64,000 bases of DNA from positions 1-64,000 of the forward strand of contig JAISWZ010000621.1 in the NCBI GenBank assembly GCA_031270945.1, in the 5' to 3' direction. Shown here one piece after another: positions 42,378-52,641 of the stretch (position 1 is its first letter; each line of letters starts with the position of its first letter). The DNA comes from Clostridiales bacterium (GTDB taxonomy: Bacteria > Bacillota > Clostridia > Lachnospirales > WQUN01). The translations under genes and the position numbers were made by a program. Under the pieces are notes generated by a model. The model searched no databases, was not told the origin of the DNA, and was given only the letters and a program-made list of their open reading frames with translations.

Positions 42378-43037
42378 ATGTTTGACCTATCACCCTATGA
42401 CGCCATCGTCTTCGACCTGGACGGAGTCATAGTTTCAACTGACGAGCAACATTACCTGGCGTGGAAGATGATAGCCGACGATGAGGGAATCCCTTACAGC
42501 CGCGAGATCAACAACCGCCAGAGAGGCGTAAGCCGGATGGAAAGCCTGGACGTTCTCCTCGAAGCCGCGCCAAAAGCTTACTCCCAAGCGGAAAAGAATG
42601 AGATGGCCTTCCGCAAGAACGAAGAGTACAAGAGAGGCATTTCCTTCTTGAAGCCAGGAGACATGCTAGAAGGGATGCCAGAGATACTTGCCCTTTTGAA
42701 AGAGAAAGGCTTGAAGTCAGCCATAGCGTCTTCATCCAAGAACACCAACACGATCTTGGAGCGCCTTGAGCTTTCCAACTGGTTTGACGCTGTTGTATCC
42801 GGCTCGGACATCAAAGCCAGCAAGCCAGATCCAGAGGTATTCTCCCTTGCGGCCCAATGGCTAGGCTTGGATCCAGCCAAATGCCTTTGTGTTGAAGACG
42901 CCAAGGCAGGAATCGAGTCCGGCAGGGGCGCAGGCATGAAGACCCTTGGAATAGGCCCGTCAACCAGGGGAATATCGGACTTTCATTTTGAGGAAACAAG
43001 GGACTTTGCGTTGGCGTTGGGGATTTCGTTGAGTTAA
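42378..43037 (+). CDS. pgmB: Beta-phosphoglucomutase
   Basis: 219 aa, HAD superfamily with an alpha-helical cap. Nucleophile Asp13 and acid/base Asp15 are in VFDLDGVI. NNRQRGVSRMESLDVLL is the substrate-specificity cap motif of beta-phosphoglucomutases. SSSKNTN and SKPDPEVF, with VEDAKAGIESGRGAGM, complete motifs II-IV. It converts beta-glucose 1-phosphate to glucose 6-phosphate, directly downstream of the phosphorylase that makes it. GGAGG lies before the ATG; the frame opens at 42288, overlapping the GH65 stop. Confidence 0.9.
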   Translation: MFDLSPYDAIVFDLDGVIVSTDEQHYLAWKMIADDEGIPYSREINNRQRGVSRMESLDVLLEAAPKAYSQAEKNEMAFRKNEEYKRGISFLKPGDMLEGMPEILALLKEKGLKSAIASSSKNTNTILERLELSNWFDAVVSGSDIKASKPDPEVFSLAAQWLGLDPAKCLCVEDAKAGIESGRGAGMKTLGIGPSTRGISDFHFEETRDFALALGISLS

Positions 43038-43138
43038 GAGCATATCCCAAAATTCAAAATAGGGCGCAGGAAAAGTCATGCGATGTTTCAACGCGTTACT
43101 TTTCCAAGCCTTATAATAAATTTTGGGATATGCTTTAA
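43037..43138. repeat. Full-length type-B CATATCCC element
   Basis: Begins at the pgmB stop codon: TTAA-GAGCATATCCC to GGGATATGCTT-TAAGG. Nearly identical to 25031-25134, suggesting recent spread. Confidence 0.9.
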
Positions 43139-43148
43139 GGTTTTGCAA

Positions 43149-43183
43149 GGCGCGACCGCCAGACTGGCGGTCGCGCTTTTTTT
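43149..43183 (+). terminator. Terminator of the phosphorylase operon
   Basis: GCGCGACCGCC and GGCGGTCGCGC with an AGACT loop, followed by seven T. Confidence 0.92.
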
Positions 43184-43228
43184 GCGCTCTTATAAAGCGG
43201 GAATGTTCCGTTTTTTTAATTTCATGTA

Positions 43229-43257
43229 TTGTATATTTATGGATTTCATGGTATACT
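43229..43257 (+). promoter_or_regulatory. Promoter upstream of gene A1
   Basis: TTGTAT at 43229-43234, a 17-base spacer and TATACT at 43252-43257, about 195 bases before the A1 start codon. Confidence 0.65.
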
Positions 43258-43453
43258 TTACTTGTGAGCTGAAATAACATCTCTTTTCACTTGAGTTGGC
43301 GGCTGCTCGCGAGCGGAACCATGTTTTTGCTCTCAAATATATTGCAGCTCGATAATATTTCTGCGAGCAAACACCCGGCAAACGGCTCCTGCATTTGCCT
43401 TTTGCCAAACCAGTTATTACTGGAGAATCAATGCATAGGATATGGGGGCGTTT

Positions 43454-45097
43454 ATGAATTACCAAGTTCTTGGCGAGATAGCGGGAATAAGCATGGCTCC
43501 AACCTACCCAGGACTGGATTATGCCAAGTTGTTTAATGACGATAGCAAAGAGTGTGTCAACAAGGTTTTTGAAGAATTGGAAGGTTGCGACAAAGAGCTT
43601 GTGGATGAATACGCTTTGTCAATCGGCAAGCCGAGAGTGGGTGACCTGAACAAAATACTTGCCAGGTGGGGTCAGCCTAAGATCACCAGCTCGCCTAATG
43701 ATCAGCCCGAATTGCCTCATGTATATCAATTGCTTGAAAACATGAGAACGCGGCTTCTGTTTCCTCACGGAACCCTGTTGCCAGAGATCGCAGACCTTGC
43801 TGTTGAAAGAAGGCTAAATGCCAGCTTAAGCAAACAAACTGAGCCTCAGCCAAACCCGAGGTCAAAGAAGATTTGCCGCGAGGACAGAATTTTTGAGCTG
43901 AAGTTAATGTTTGAGCATTATCTCAAACGTCAATGGGACTACCTGAGCGAGAAAAGAATTGCGCTTCAAGAGATGACTTATTTGGGATATGATGAAGTAT
44001 GCTTTAACAACGGGCTTTTTTGCGAGCCTAAGGATGTTGAAGAATTTTACAGCTTAAAAGTTTTCTCGGCACTGATGATGCTCACAGTGGGTTACGCCCC
44101 TGACTTTCCTCGATACTATCAGGAGAGCAATGCAGCTTTTGTGCTGATAATATTCCAAATATTCTCGCAGGAATTGGATTGCAGCATAAGTATTCTACCC
44201 CTCGACTACTATGCATTCGGACAAGTCAACAATGTGCCCCACCATCTGATTTTTCGCGAGTTGCAGAGCCTTGCCGAGGGTGTGAGCATTGACTTCGATG
44301 CGTTTTTGGAAAACCTGAAACGCGCAGGCTACTATTCGTCGAACTCAAAAATAATATTAAACCACAAAGGAGGTTGGCACGAGTTTTATTCTACTAGTAA
44401 CCATATTTGCAAACCAGTTACAGAGGCCATCCTTTCAATCCTGTGCGCGTTGGGAATGGTAAATCTCGAATGGACTGAGCGGCTTTACGTCGGTGACCTG
44501 GAAACCATCAAATCACTGGAGGTCACGAAGCTTGGGCGCTTCATCTTGTCCGAACCGGCAGACAGCTTCAAAATGATTAATCGTGGACAAACGCCGATTG
44601 ATTACGAAGAGTTTGAGGCTAGAAGTAGCATGTGGGATTACAAAGAGCTTGCGCCTAAAGGCGCACTTTATATAGCGCCCGACTTCACTGTGACGGTTCA
44701 AGGAGCAGTGCTCCCAATCCCCGGCTACAATGTCTTTTTGAAAAGCTTGCTCTCAAAAAACAGTTCGGGCGATTTGGTTCTTGACTTTGACGCCTTTGCC
44801 AGGTTCATGGAGCTGGGAATGACTACAGACAAGTTTTTGGATGTGATCCGAAGCTCTTTCGCAGAGGTTCCCAAAAACGTCATGGCAAAGTTGAGAAAAT
44901 GGATCAAGTTGTCAAGGAGACCGAAAATTCGAACCGCTTACCTATTGGAAACTGATGACGCCTTTCTTTTGGCTGAGCTCAAAACTCTGCTTGGCCCAAT
45001 GGCTTCCAATGTGGACGGGATTGAGATCGACCCTAGCGAAACGGAAAATCTGGAGAAATGCGCTTTGCGCGCTGGCAACTATGTAAAGTTCAACTGA
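43454..45097 (+). CDS. Protein A1 of a repeated A/B gene pair, Helicase_C_3-like
   Basis: 547 aa, soluble. I do not recognise it as a characterised protein. Residues ~130-330 are mainly helical (KKICREDRIFELKLMFEHYL). The C-terminal part, from ~395, has ALYIAPDFTVTVQG, a helical stretch (LDFDAFARFMELGMTTDKFL), PKNVMAKLRKWIK and ending AYLLETDDAFLLAELKTLLG. This order resembles the Helicase_C_3/XPB N-terminal DNA-binding domain. A2 and A3 share it, especially REDRIFEL and AYVIETDD. No helicase motor, nuclease or Walker motif is present. GGGGG precedes the ATG at 43454. B1 follows after 46 bases. Confidence 0.6.
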   Translation: MNYQVLGEIAGISMAPTYPGLDYAKLFNDDSKECVNKVFEELEGCDKELVDEYALSIGKPRVGDLNKILARWGQPKITSSPNDQPELPHVYQLLENMRTRLLFPHGTLLPEIADLAVERRLNASLSKQTEPQPNPRSKKICREDRIFELKLMFEHYLKRQWDYLSEKRIALQEMTYLGYDEVCFNNGLFCEPKDVEEFYSLKVFSALMMLTVGYAPDFPRYYQESNAAFVLIIFQIFSQELDCSISILPLDYYAFGQVNNVPHHLIFRELQSLAEGVSIDFDAFLENLKRAGYYSSNSKIILNHKGGWHEFYSTSNHICKPVTEAILSILCALGMVNLEWTERLYVGDLETIKSLEVTKLGRFILSEPADSFKMINRGQTPIDYEEFEARSSMWDYKELAPKGALYIAPDFTVTVQGAVLPIPGYNVFLKSLLSKNSSGDLVLDFDAFARFMELGMTTDKFLDVIRSSFAEVPKNVMAKLRKWIKLSRRPKIRTAYLLETDDAFLLAELKTLLGPMASNVDGIEIDPSETENLEKCALRAGNYVKFN

Positions 45098-45143
45098 ACG
45101 GCGTAGTGACCTATTGATATGGTTCTTAGAACGAGGTGAACGG

Positions 45144-46859
45144 TTGAATAAATATGAAACTAAGGAACTTGCTTTCGCGATCAATTATCTCACGCCAAAA
45201 GCGCTTCTCGACCTGTGCGTTGCTGGGCGGTTGACTGGCTGTCGCAATGACGCTGAGCGAAAAGAGGGGCTACTTGGCCTCTTGGGCAGCATCGAAGGAA
45301 TACGGGGCCTTTACGCAAACCTGACTGAGGCGGAACGCAAATTGATAGATCTTCACGTTTTGTCCCTTGGAAACCCTGACCCCGAACTGATAATCGAGAT
45401 CGCTTCGCAATACAATCTCCTAAACGCTAGAAGCTGGGATAGCGACTGCGTTTTCTATTATGTGCGCGATACAGATCCCATGAACATTTTCTTCTTCGGC
45501 CACAGCGAGATGCCTAAATGCATAATGGAATGCCTTGGCAAAATCATAAGAAACCCCTTGCTCGACGCCATTGCGCCTATTGACAATCTTACGGTCATCT
45601 CCAGGGCTAACCGGGTTTCAGACTTTGCCTCTCTGGTTTTTCACTTCGCCAACGTCAATGCTGAGGGCTATAGAGGGCTTGCGGCAAGATCGGCTCTGAG
45701 CAAAGCTCTTGAATTCGGCGGCTGGGATGATGTGGCCGAATCTGATGATGGTACGATGTGCTCTGTGATAGATGTCAAAAAAGCCCGAAATCTCAAGATC
45801 ACATCAGCCATGTACATTGTGGCCAAGAATGCTGAGCTTTTTGCTGTCGGCAAGGAAAACGCCGCCATCCTTTCCTCGCCTGACAATGTTTTGGCGGAAT
45901 ATCTGCTCGACACCTATGTCAAGCGCAATTTGTTCAATGAAGCCTGTCTTTGCCCCGGGTTTGCTCCTGTTAGGCATTTCTTTGAATGGGACAACGCGAG
46001 GCGATTTGTTGTTGATCTTCTCAAGGACATGCCCCCAGGAGAATTCGTGGATTCCAAACGCTTCATGCACTACGCCAGGCTCAGGCGCTACACCTTCATG
46101 CATGAATCCAGGGGCGCAATCTACATGGTTTCTGCCCGCGAACAGGTAAGCTATAACTGGTGCAACTATGAAGAGCGCTATCTCGAAATCTTCCTCCGTT
46201 GCCTATGCGCGATAGGCATTGTTGACTTGGCGTTTTGCGAACGCTCAACTGAAGGCCGGCAAGGAAACAGCGCTGAAGTAGGAATCAAGGCCATTAGGCT
46301 CAACAGTTTAGGCACCTATCTTCTGGGGCTGGATTCAGACTATGTCCCTAAAGAAACCCAAAAGCGAGAATCAGGTTTTGTGGTAACCCCTGACTTCACT
46401 GTGCATGTTTTCGGGAAGGATAAGATTCTTGAGCACGGCCCGTATTTGGCCTCCTTTTTCACTAAAAGCGAAGGCAGCGATGATTCGATCTCCTTCAAGC
46501 TTGATCTGCTAGGGCTTTTCAAGGCGCTTGAATCAGGGACAAGCGGAGAGACGATTATGAAGTTCCTGAAATCCGCTAGCTCCAAGCCCATACCTGAGAA
46601 CGTTTTGCTCACATGGGATAACTGGATAAAGAAATCCAAAAAAGTACGGATACGCAAGGTATCGCTATTGGAGCTTGAAGACAATGCCATGAACAAGGGC
46701 ATGCTTTCAAAATGGGGCGAATGCGCAAGAGATGACGGCCTTCTCTTTGCCCACATCGGCCCTAACGCAGTGGAGATAAAGGCCGACAACATCAGAAAAG
46801 CCAAGAACCTGATTAAGAAGAATGGCTGGTATGTGAAAGTTCAAGAAAACATCTTTTAA
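45144..46859 (+). CDS. Protein B1 of a repeated A/B gene pair, SAP and Helicase_C_3-like
   Basis: 571 aa from a TTG start with GAGGTG five bases upstream. The N-terminus is SAP-like (LTPKALLDLCVAGRL), then a winged-helix-like region (NLTEAERKLIDLHVLSLGNP). The central signature shared by all three B proteins is RVSDFASLVFHFA and W194-DDVAESDDG, then FVVDLLKDMPPGEFVDSKRF and LRCLCAIGIVDLAF. The C-terminal module VVTPDFTVHVFG (Pro416), DLLGLFKALESGTSGETIMK, PENVLLTWDNWIKK and RIRKVSLLELED fits Helicase_C_3. It probably binds DNA and may pair with protein A1. Function unknown. A terminator follows. Confidence 0.6.
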   Translation: MNKYETKELAFAINYLTPKALLDLCVAGRLTGCRNDAERKEGLLGLLGSIEGIRGLYANLTEAERKLIDLHVLSLGNPDPELIIEIASQYNLLNARSWDSDCVFYYVRDTDPMNIFFFGHSEMPKCIMECLGKIIRNPLLDAIAPIDNLTVISRANRVSDFASLVFHFANVNAEGYRGLAARSALSKALEFGGWDDVAESDDGTMCSVIDVKKARNLKITSAMYIVAKNAELFAVGKENAAILSSPDNVLAEYLLDTYVKRNLFNEACLCPGFAPVRHFFEWDNARRFVVDLLKDMPPGEFVDSKRFMHYARLRRYTFMHESRGAIYMVSAREQVSYNWCNYEERYLEIFLRCLCAIGIVDLAFCERSTEGRQGNSAEVGIKAIRLNSLGTYLLGLDSDYVPKETQKRESGFVVTPDFTVHVFGKDKILEHGPYLASFFTKSEGSDDSISFKLDLLGLFKALESGTSGETIMKFLKSASSKPIPENVLLTWDNWIKKSKKVRIRKVSLLELEDNAMNKGMLSKWGECARDDGLLFAHIGPNAVEIKADNIRKAKNLIKKNGWYVKVQENIF

Positions 46860-46872
46860 CGCAAAATGGTTT

Positions 46873-46909
46873 TGGCCCGTCAAGCGAAGCTCGACGGGCT
46901 TTGGTTTGT
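46873..46909 (+). terminator. Terminator after B1
   Basis: GCCCGTCAAGC and GCTCGACGGGC (one mismatch) with a GAA loop, followed by TTTGGTTTGTT. Confidence 0.7.
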
Positions 46910-47280
46910 TGCGCGCAAGTTCGAAACTATAACACGTGCGCTGGACATAGGCGGCGATAGCGAACCGCAAAATGAACCCCTCGAACTTCGTTCCCGCCAA
47001 GAGCAGCGCTTGATTTTAATCTCTGTGTACTTAACAATCTATGTTTTATTAAACAAAACACAGCCCGAATGGTTATGAGAGTTATCCGAAGAATCCGTGA
47101 GCCTGTCTCGCGCTTAGGGATGGCGGTGAGACCTTCGCAAAAGCGGCGCTCGATTTAAGTCTCTGTATGCTTAACATTTCATGTAATCGATGCATGAAAT
47201 CAGTTTTGCAATTTCTACGCATTGGCACCGCTCGGCAAACGGCTCAGTGTATACTCTGCCACAGTACAGGCCAGGTTCCT
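46910..47280. other. Lead-in to the repeat array
   Basis: No gene is seen. Two diverged copies of a ~144-bp unit can be seen through the motif GCGCT(T/C)GATTTNA with TCTCTGT near 47007 and 47151, suggesting older array units. Confidence 0.4.
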
Positions 47281-48010
47281 GGCTCCTTCCTCGCCTAGCA
47301 TTCAACTTTGAGAGCCTTAAGCACCCTGAGTTCGGTCGCACCGCTGCGCACTGGAAGAATTTCACTTCCAGCTTTAAAGTGCACAAAAAGCACAGAAAGA
47401 GCTTTGCCACCCCCACGCGATGAGATTTCTTGCTCCTTCATTGACTAGCATTCAATTAGGGAGCCTTAAGCACCCTGAGTTCGGCCGCACCGCTGCGCAC
47501 TGGAAGAATTTCACTTCCAGCTTCAAGTGCAAAAAAGCACAGAAAGAGCTTTGCCTCCCACACACGATGAGGTTTCTTGCTCCTTCCTCGCCTAGCGTTC
47601 TACTAAGAAAACCTTAAGTGCCCTGTTTTGCCCGCACCGCTGCGCACTGGAAGAATTTCACTTCCAGCTTTAAAGCGCAAAAAAGCACAGAAAGAGCTTA
47701 GCCGCCCCACGCGATGAGGTTTCTTGCTCCTTCCTCGCCTAGCTTTCAACTTAGAGAGCCTTAATCACCCTGAGTTCGGCCGCACCGTTGCGCACTGGAA
47801 GAATTTCACTTCCAGCTTTAAGTGAAAAAAAGCGCAGAAAGAGCTTTGCCGCCCACACGCGATGAGATTTCTGACTCGTTCCTTGACTAGCATTCAACTT
47901 AAAGAGCCTTAAGCACACTGAGTTCGGCCGCACCGCTGCGCACTGGAAGAAATTCACTTCCAGCTTTAAGTGCAAAAAAGCACAGAAAAAGCTTAGCCGC
48001 CCCACGCGAT
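47281..48010. repeat. Type I tandem array, five units of ~148 bp
   Basis: Units start with GCTCCTTCCTCGCCTAGC. The motif GCGCACTGGAAGAA recurs at 47346, 47494, 47642, 47790 and 47938, exactly 148 bases apart. Each unit has a hairpin with arms CTGGAAG and CTTCCAG, then GTGCAAAAAAGCAC. Substitutions and one-base indels between units destroy any common reading frame, so it is non-coding. Confidence 0.95.
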
Positions 48011-48225
48011 TGACGCCCGACAAGCCAATGTGTCACCTGGATCTAATTTCAAGATAAATCAATATTTCGACACTCAACATGCGCCCAGATTCTGCTGATC
48101 CTTTGGCTTCTCTGGCGCAAAACCGCATTCATCGAACTTCTTGAATCCCCATAATGCGCGGATGGGTCTTTCAATAGTCGGCATTGTTCAGCGAGACGGC
48201 CTTGGTGGTTGGCTCTTTGAGTAAC
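48011..48225. repeat. Interspersed segment S, copy 1
   Basis: Starts TTGACGCCCGACAAGCC, contains ATAAATCAATATTTCGACA (the end motif of the 134-bp MITE) and ends TTGTTCAGCGAGACGGCC before passing into type II units. Copies 2 and 3 are nearly identical. Confidence 0.9.
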
Positions 48226-49361
48226 GTCAAACCCAGCAAGCCTAAACCGCCGAAGTTTTCATCGGATCTTCCTCCGTGTGCCCGCACCGTTTTGGCAAGA
48301 ACAGTTGTATTTCTAGCTTGAGTATTCAGCGGTAGCCTTTGTAGTTCGCTCTTATGGCAACAGTAAACCTATCAAGCCTAAACCTCCTTAAGCTTTCATA
48401 GTATCTTCCTCAGTCCACCCGCACCGCTTTGGACAAGAACAATTGTATTCCCAACTTCAGAACGCGCGGCAACAACCTCCGTTTTGGCTCTTGGAGTAAC
48501 GTCAAGCCCAGCAATCCCAAACCGCTAACACTTTCATGGCATCTTCTTCTCCATCCCGCCCGCACCGCTTTGGACAAGAATAATTCTCTTCCCAACTTTA
48601 GAGTGCACAGCAACAGCCGTTGTAGTTGGCTCTTGGGGCAACGTCAGACTTATGCAAGCCAAACCGCTCAAGTTTTCACTGTAGCATTCTCAGCTCATCC
48701 GCACCGCTTTGGACAAGAATAATATCGTTCCAATTCTCCAAGCGTTGAAAAATGGCTCTTTCAATTTTCAGCGAGACGGCCTCGGTGGTTGGCTCTTTGA
48801 GTAACGTCAAACCCAACAAGCCTAAACCTCTTTAAGCTTTCATAGCATCTTCCTCAGTCCCACCCTCACCGCTTTGGACAAGAAAATTGTCTTTCCAACT
48901 TTAGAACGCGCGGCCAGCCTCTGCTTTGGCTATTGGCGCAACTTCAAATCCAGCAAGCCTAACTGCCTAAGAGTTCATGTCATCTTCCTCAGATTACCCT
49001 TACTGCTTTGGACAAGAACAGTTGGCTTCCCAACTTTAGAACGCACTAAAACCTTATGGGTTGGCTCTTGGAGTAACGTCAAACCCCAGCAAGCCAAACC
49101 CGCTTATGTTTTCATCGCATCTTTATCAGCTCGTCTGCACCGCTTTGGACAAAAACAGTTGTCATTGCAATTTTAGAATTCACAGCTAAGGCCTTCATGG
49201 TTGGCACTTGGGGCAACCTCAAACCCGGCAAGCCTAACTGCCCAATTATTCATGTCAACTTCCTCAGCCGCCCGCACCACTTTGGACAAGAATAATATCG
49301 TCCCAATTCTGCATGCGTTGAAAAATGGCTCTTTCAATTTTAGCATCGCAAAAAGCCTGTG

Positions 49362-49570
49362 ACATCCGACAAGCCAACCTGCCATCTGGATCTAATTTCA
49401 AGATAAATCAATATTTCGACACTCAACATGCGCCCAGATTCTGCTGATTCTTTGGCTTCTCTGGCGCAAGACCGCATTCATCGAACTTCTTGAATCCCCA
49501 TAATGCGCGGATGGGTCTTTCAATAGTCGGCTTTGTTCAGCGAGACGGCCTTGGTGGTTAGCTCTTGGAG
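49362..49570. repeat. Interspersed segment S, copy 2
   Basis: Same as 48011-48225, including the TATTTCGACA motif. Preceded by AAAAATGGCTCTTTCAATTT and GCATCGCAAAAAGCC, which also precede copy 3. Confidence 0.9.
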
Positions 49571-50000
49571 TAACGTCAAACCCAGCAGCACCAAACCGCG
49601 TATATTTTCACGACATCTTCATCTCCAGCCAGCCCGCCCGCATCGCTTTGACAAGAATAATATCGTGCCAATTTTATTTTGTTCAGCGAGACGGCCTTGG
49701 TGGTTGGCTCTTAGAGTAACGTCAAACCCAGCAAGCCTAAACTCTTTAAGCTTTCAAAGCATCTTACTCAGTCCACCCGCACCGCTTTGGACAAGAAAAT
49801 TGTCTTTCCAACTTTAGAACGCGCGGCGACAGCCTCTGCTTTGGCTATTGGCGAAACTTTAAACCCAGCAAGCCCAACTGCCTAATTGTTCATGGCATCT
49901 TCCTCAGCCCGCCCGCACCGCTTTGGACAAGAATAACATCGTTCCAATTCTCCACGCGTTGAAAAATGGCTCTTTCAATTTTAGCATCGCAAAAAGCCTG

Positions 50001-50210
50001 TGACGCCCGACAAGCCAATCTATCACCTGGATCTAATTTCAAGATAAATCAATATTTCGACATTCAACATGCGCCCAGATTCTGCTGATCCTTTGGCTTC
50101 TCTGGCGCAAAACCTCATTCATCGAACTTCTTGAATCCCCATAATGCGCGGATGGGTCTTTCAATAGTCGGCATTGTTCAGCGAGACGGCCTTTGTGGTT
50201 GGCTCTTGGA
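50001..50210. repeat. Interspersed segment S, copy 3
   Basis: Same as the other two copies. Copies 2 and 3 with their shared lead-in mark a ~640-bp higher-order repeat. Confidence 0.9.
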
Positions 50211-52605
50211 GTAACGTCAAACCCAGCAAGCCTAACACGCGCATGTTTTCATGGCATCTTCCTCAGCCCACCCGCACCGCTTTGGACAAGAAACATAGTC
50301 TTCCCAACTTTAGAATGTTCAGCTAGCCTTTGTAGTTGGCTCTTGGGCAGAGGCAAACCCAGGTCTTTGTGAAACCTCAAATCCAGCAAGCCTAAACCGC
50401 GTATATTTTCAAGGCATCTTCATCTCCAGCCCTCCCGCACCGCTTTGGACAAGAATTATTCTCTTCCCAACTTTAGAGTGCACAGCAATAGCCTTTGTAG
50501 TTGGCTCTTGGGGCAACAGCAAATCCAGCAAGCTTAAACCGTTCATGTTTTCGTGGCTTCTTCCTCAGTACGCCCGCACCTCTTTGGACAAGAAAATTGT
50601 CTTTCCAGCTTTAGAACGCGCGGCGACATCCTCTGCTTTGGCTCTTGGGGCAACGTCAGACTTATGCAAGCCAAACCGCCCAAGTTTTCACTGTAGCATT
50701 CACAGCTCACCCGCACCGCTTTGGATAAAGAATGGTTGGCATTCCGTAAGTAACCGCAACTCCAGCAAGCTTAAACCGTTCATGGTTTCATTGCATCTTC
50801 CTGAGCTCATCCGCACTGCTTTGGACAAGATAATTGTCTTTCCAACCTTAGAACGCGCGGCGACATCCTCTGCTTTGGCTTTTGGAGTAACGTCAAACCC
50901 AGCAAGCCTAACTGCCTAAGTGTTCATTGCATCTTCCTCAGCTCACCGCCCTCACCGCTTTGGACATGAAAAATAGTCTTCCCAACTTTAGAATGATCAG
51001 CTACAGCCTTTGAAGTTGCTCTTGGGGCAGCGGCAAACCCAGGTCTTTGTGAAACCTCAATCCAGCAACCTCAAACCTCGTATATATTCATAGCATCTTC
51101 ATCTCCAGCTCGCCCGCACCGCTTTGGACAAGAATAATTGTCTGGCCAATTTAGAGCGCGTTGCGAGAGTCTCTGTTTGGCTCTTGAGGCAACGTCAAAG
51201 CCAGCAAGCCCAAACTTCCTAAATGTTCATCGCATCTTCCTCAGCCCGCCCGCACCGCTTTGGACAAGAATAGTTGTATTTCCCGCTTTAGTGGTCAGCG
51301 GTAGCCTTTGTGATTGGCTCTTGGGGCAACGTCAAAGCCAGCAAGCCCAAACCCCTTAAATGTTCATCGCATCTTCCTCAGCCCGCCCATACCGCCTTGG
51401 ACAAGAAAATTTGTCTTTCCAACTTCAGAACGCGCGGTGACAGCCTCTTCTTTGGCTAGTGGCGCAACTTCAAACCCAGCAAGCCTAACTGCCTAAGTGT
51501 TCATGTCATCTTCCTCAGATTACCCTTACTGCTTTGGACAAGAACAGTTGTCTTCCCAACTTTAGACCGCACTAAAGCCTTTTTAGTTGGCTCTTGAGGC
51601 AACGTCAAAGTCTGCAAGCCCAACTGCCTAATTGTTCATGGCATCTTCCTCAGCACGCCCGCACCGCTTTGGACAAGAAAAATTGTCTTTCCAATTTTAA
51701 AGTGCATAGCAACATCCTCTGCTTTGGCTCTTGGAGTAACGTCAAACCCAGCAAGCCTAACTGCCTAATGTTCATTGCATCTTCCTCAGCCCGCCCGCAC
51801 CGCTTTGGAGAAGAACAATTGTCTTTCCAACTTCAGAACGCGCGGTGACAGCCTCTTCTTTGGCTATCGGGGCAACCTCAAACCCAGCAAGCCTAAACCT
51901 CTTTAAGCTTTCATAGTATCTCCCTCAGCCCGCCCGCACCGCTTTGGACATGAAAATTTGACTTCCCAACTTTAGAAAGTTCAACGACGGCCTTGGTGGT
52001 CGGCACTTGAGGCAACCTCAAACCCAGCCAACACAAGCGCGTATAGTTTCACGGCATCTTCATCTCCAGCCCGCCCGCACCGCTTTGGACAAGAACAATT
52101 GTCTTCCAATTTTAGAAATCGCGACAACAACCTCTCTTTTGGCTATTGGGGCAACCTCATACCCAGCAAGCCTTAACCGCGTATATTTTCTAGGCATCTT
52201 CGTCTCCAGCCCGCACAGCTTTGGACAAGAACAGTTGTCCTCCCAACTTTAGAACGCACTAAATCCTTCATGGTTGGCTATTGAGGCAACGTCAAAGCCT
52301 ACAAGCCTAAACTTCCTAAATGTTCATCGCATCTTCCTCAGCCCGCCCGCACCGCTTTGGACAAGAGCAATAGTTTTTCCAATCTTAGAACGCGCGGCGG
52401 CATCCTCTGCTTTGGCTCTTTTAGTAACGTCAAACCCAGCAAGTCCAAACAGCCTAAGTGTTCATAGTATCTTCCTCAGTCTGCCCGCGCCGCTATCCAT
52501 ACACCTTTGAGATTTTATTCTTAACTTCTACATCGATCCAAGCTTCCGAAAATATGTTCGGATTTTGCATCATATTACATGTTCATGTCATCTCTGAGAA
52601 TCGTA

Positions 52606-52635
52606 TTGACACAGATGCTATTGAACCTCTATAAT
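52606..52635 (+). promoter_or_regulatory. Consensus-box sigma-A promoter at the array end
   Basis: TTGACA at 52606-52611, an 18-base spacer and TATAAT at 52630-52635. Both boxes match consensus exactly. It lies 110 bases after the last array unit. Confidence 0.88.
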
Positions 52636-52641
52636 AAACTT

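Larger units (their letters stand above)
48226..52497. repeat. Type II satellite-like array, about 27 units of ~137 bp
   Basis: The core CCGCTTTGGACAAGAA recurs about 27 times between 48287 and 52350, mostly 135-140 bases apart. The consensus order is CGCTTTGGACAAGAA, a TTGTCTTCCAACTTTAG part that can pair with GACAA, a GCGCGGCGACAGCC stretch, TTTGGCTCTTGGAGTAACG, TCAAACCCAGCAAGCC, then CATCTTCCTCAGCCC. Units differ by substitutions and small indels. Many short ORFs appear by chance with shifting frames, and none has a ribosome binding site. It contains copies 2 and 3 of segment S. Confidence 0.95.

Noticed and set aside
50545-50919. A 124-codon ORF and about ten similar ORFs inside the array
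   Set aside because: They arise from repeated sequence read in different frames, have no ribosome binding sites, and units differ by indels that break any shared protein.
47281-52497. CRISPR array
   Set aside because: Units are ~137-148 bp with substitutions throughout. There is no short identical repeat alternating with unique spacers, and no cas genes are in the window.
48226-52497. Integron cassette array with attC sites
   Set aside because: No cassette genes lie between the repeats, no integrase gene is present, and the hairpins lack the attC core pattern.
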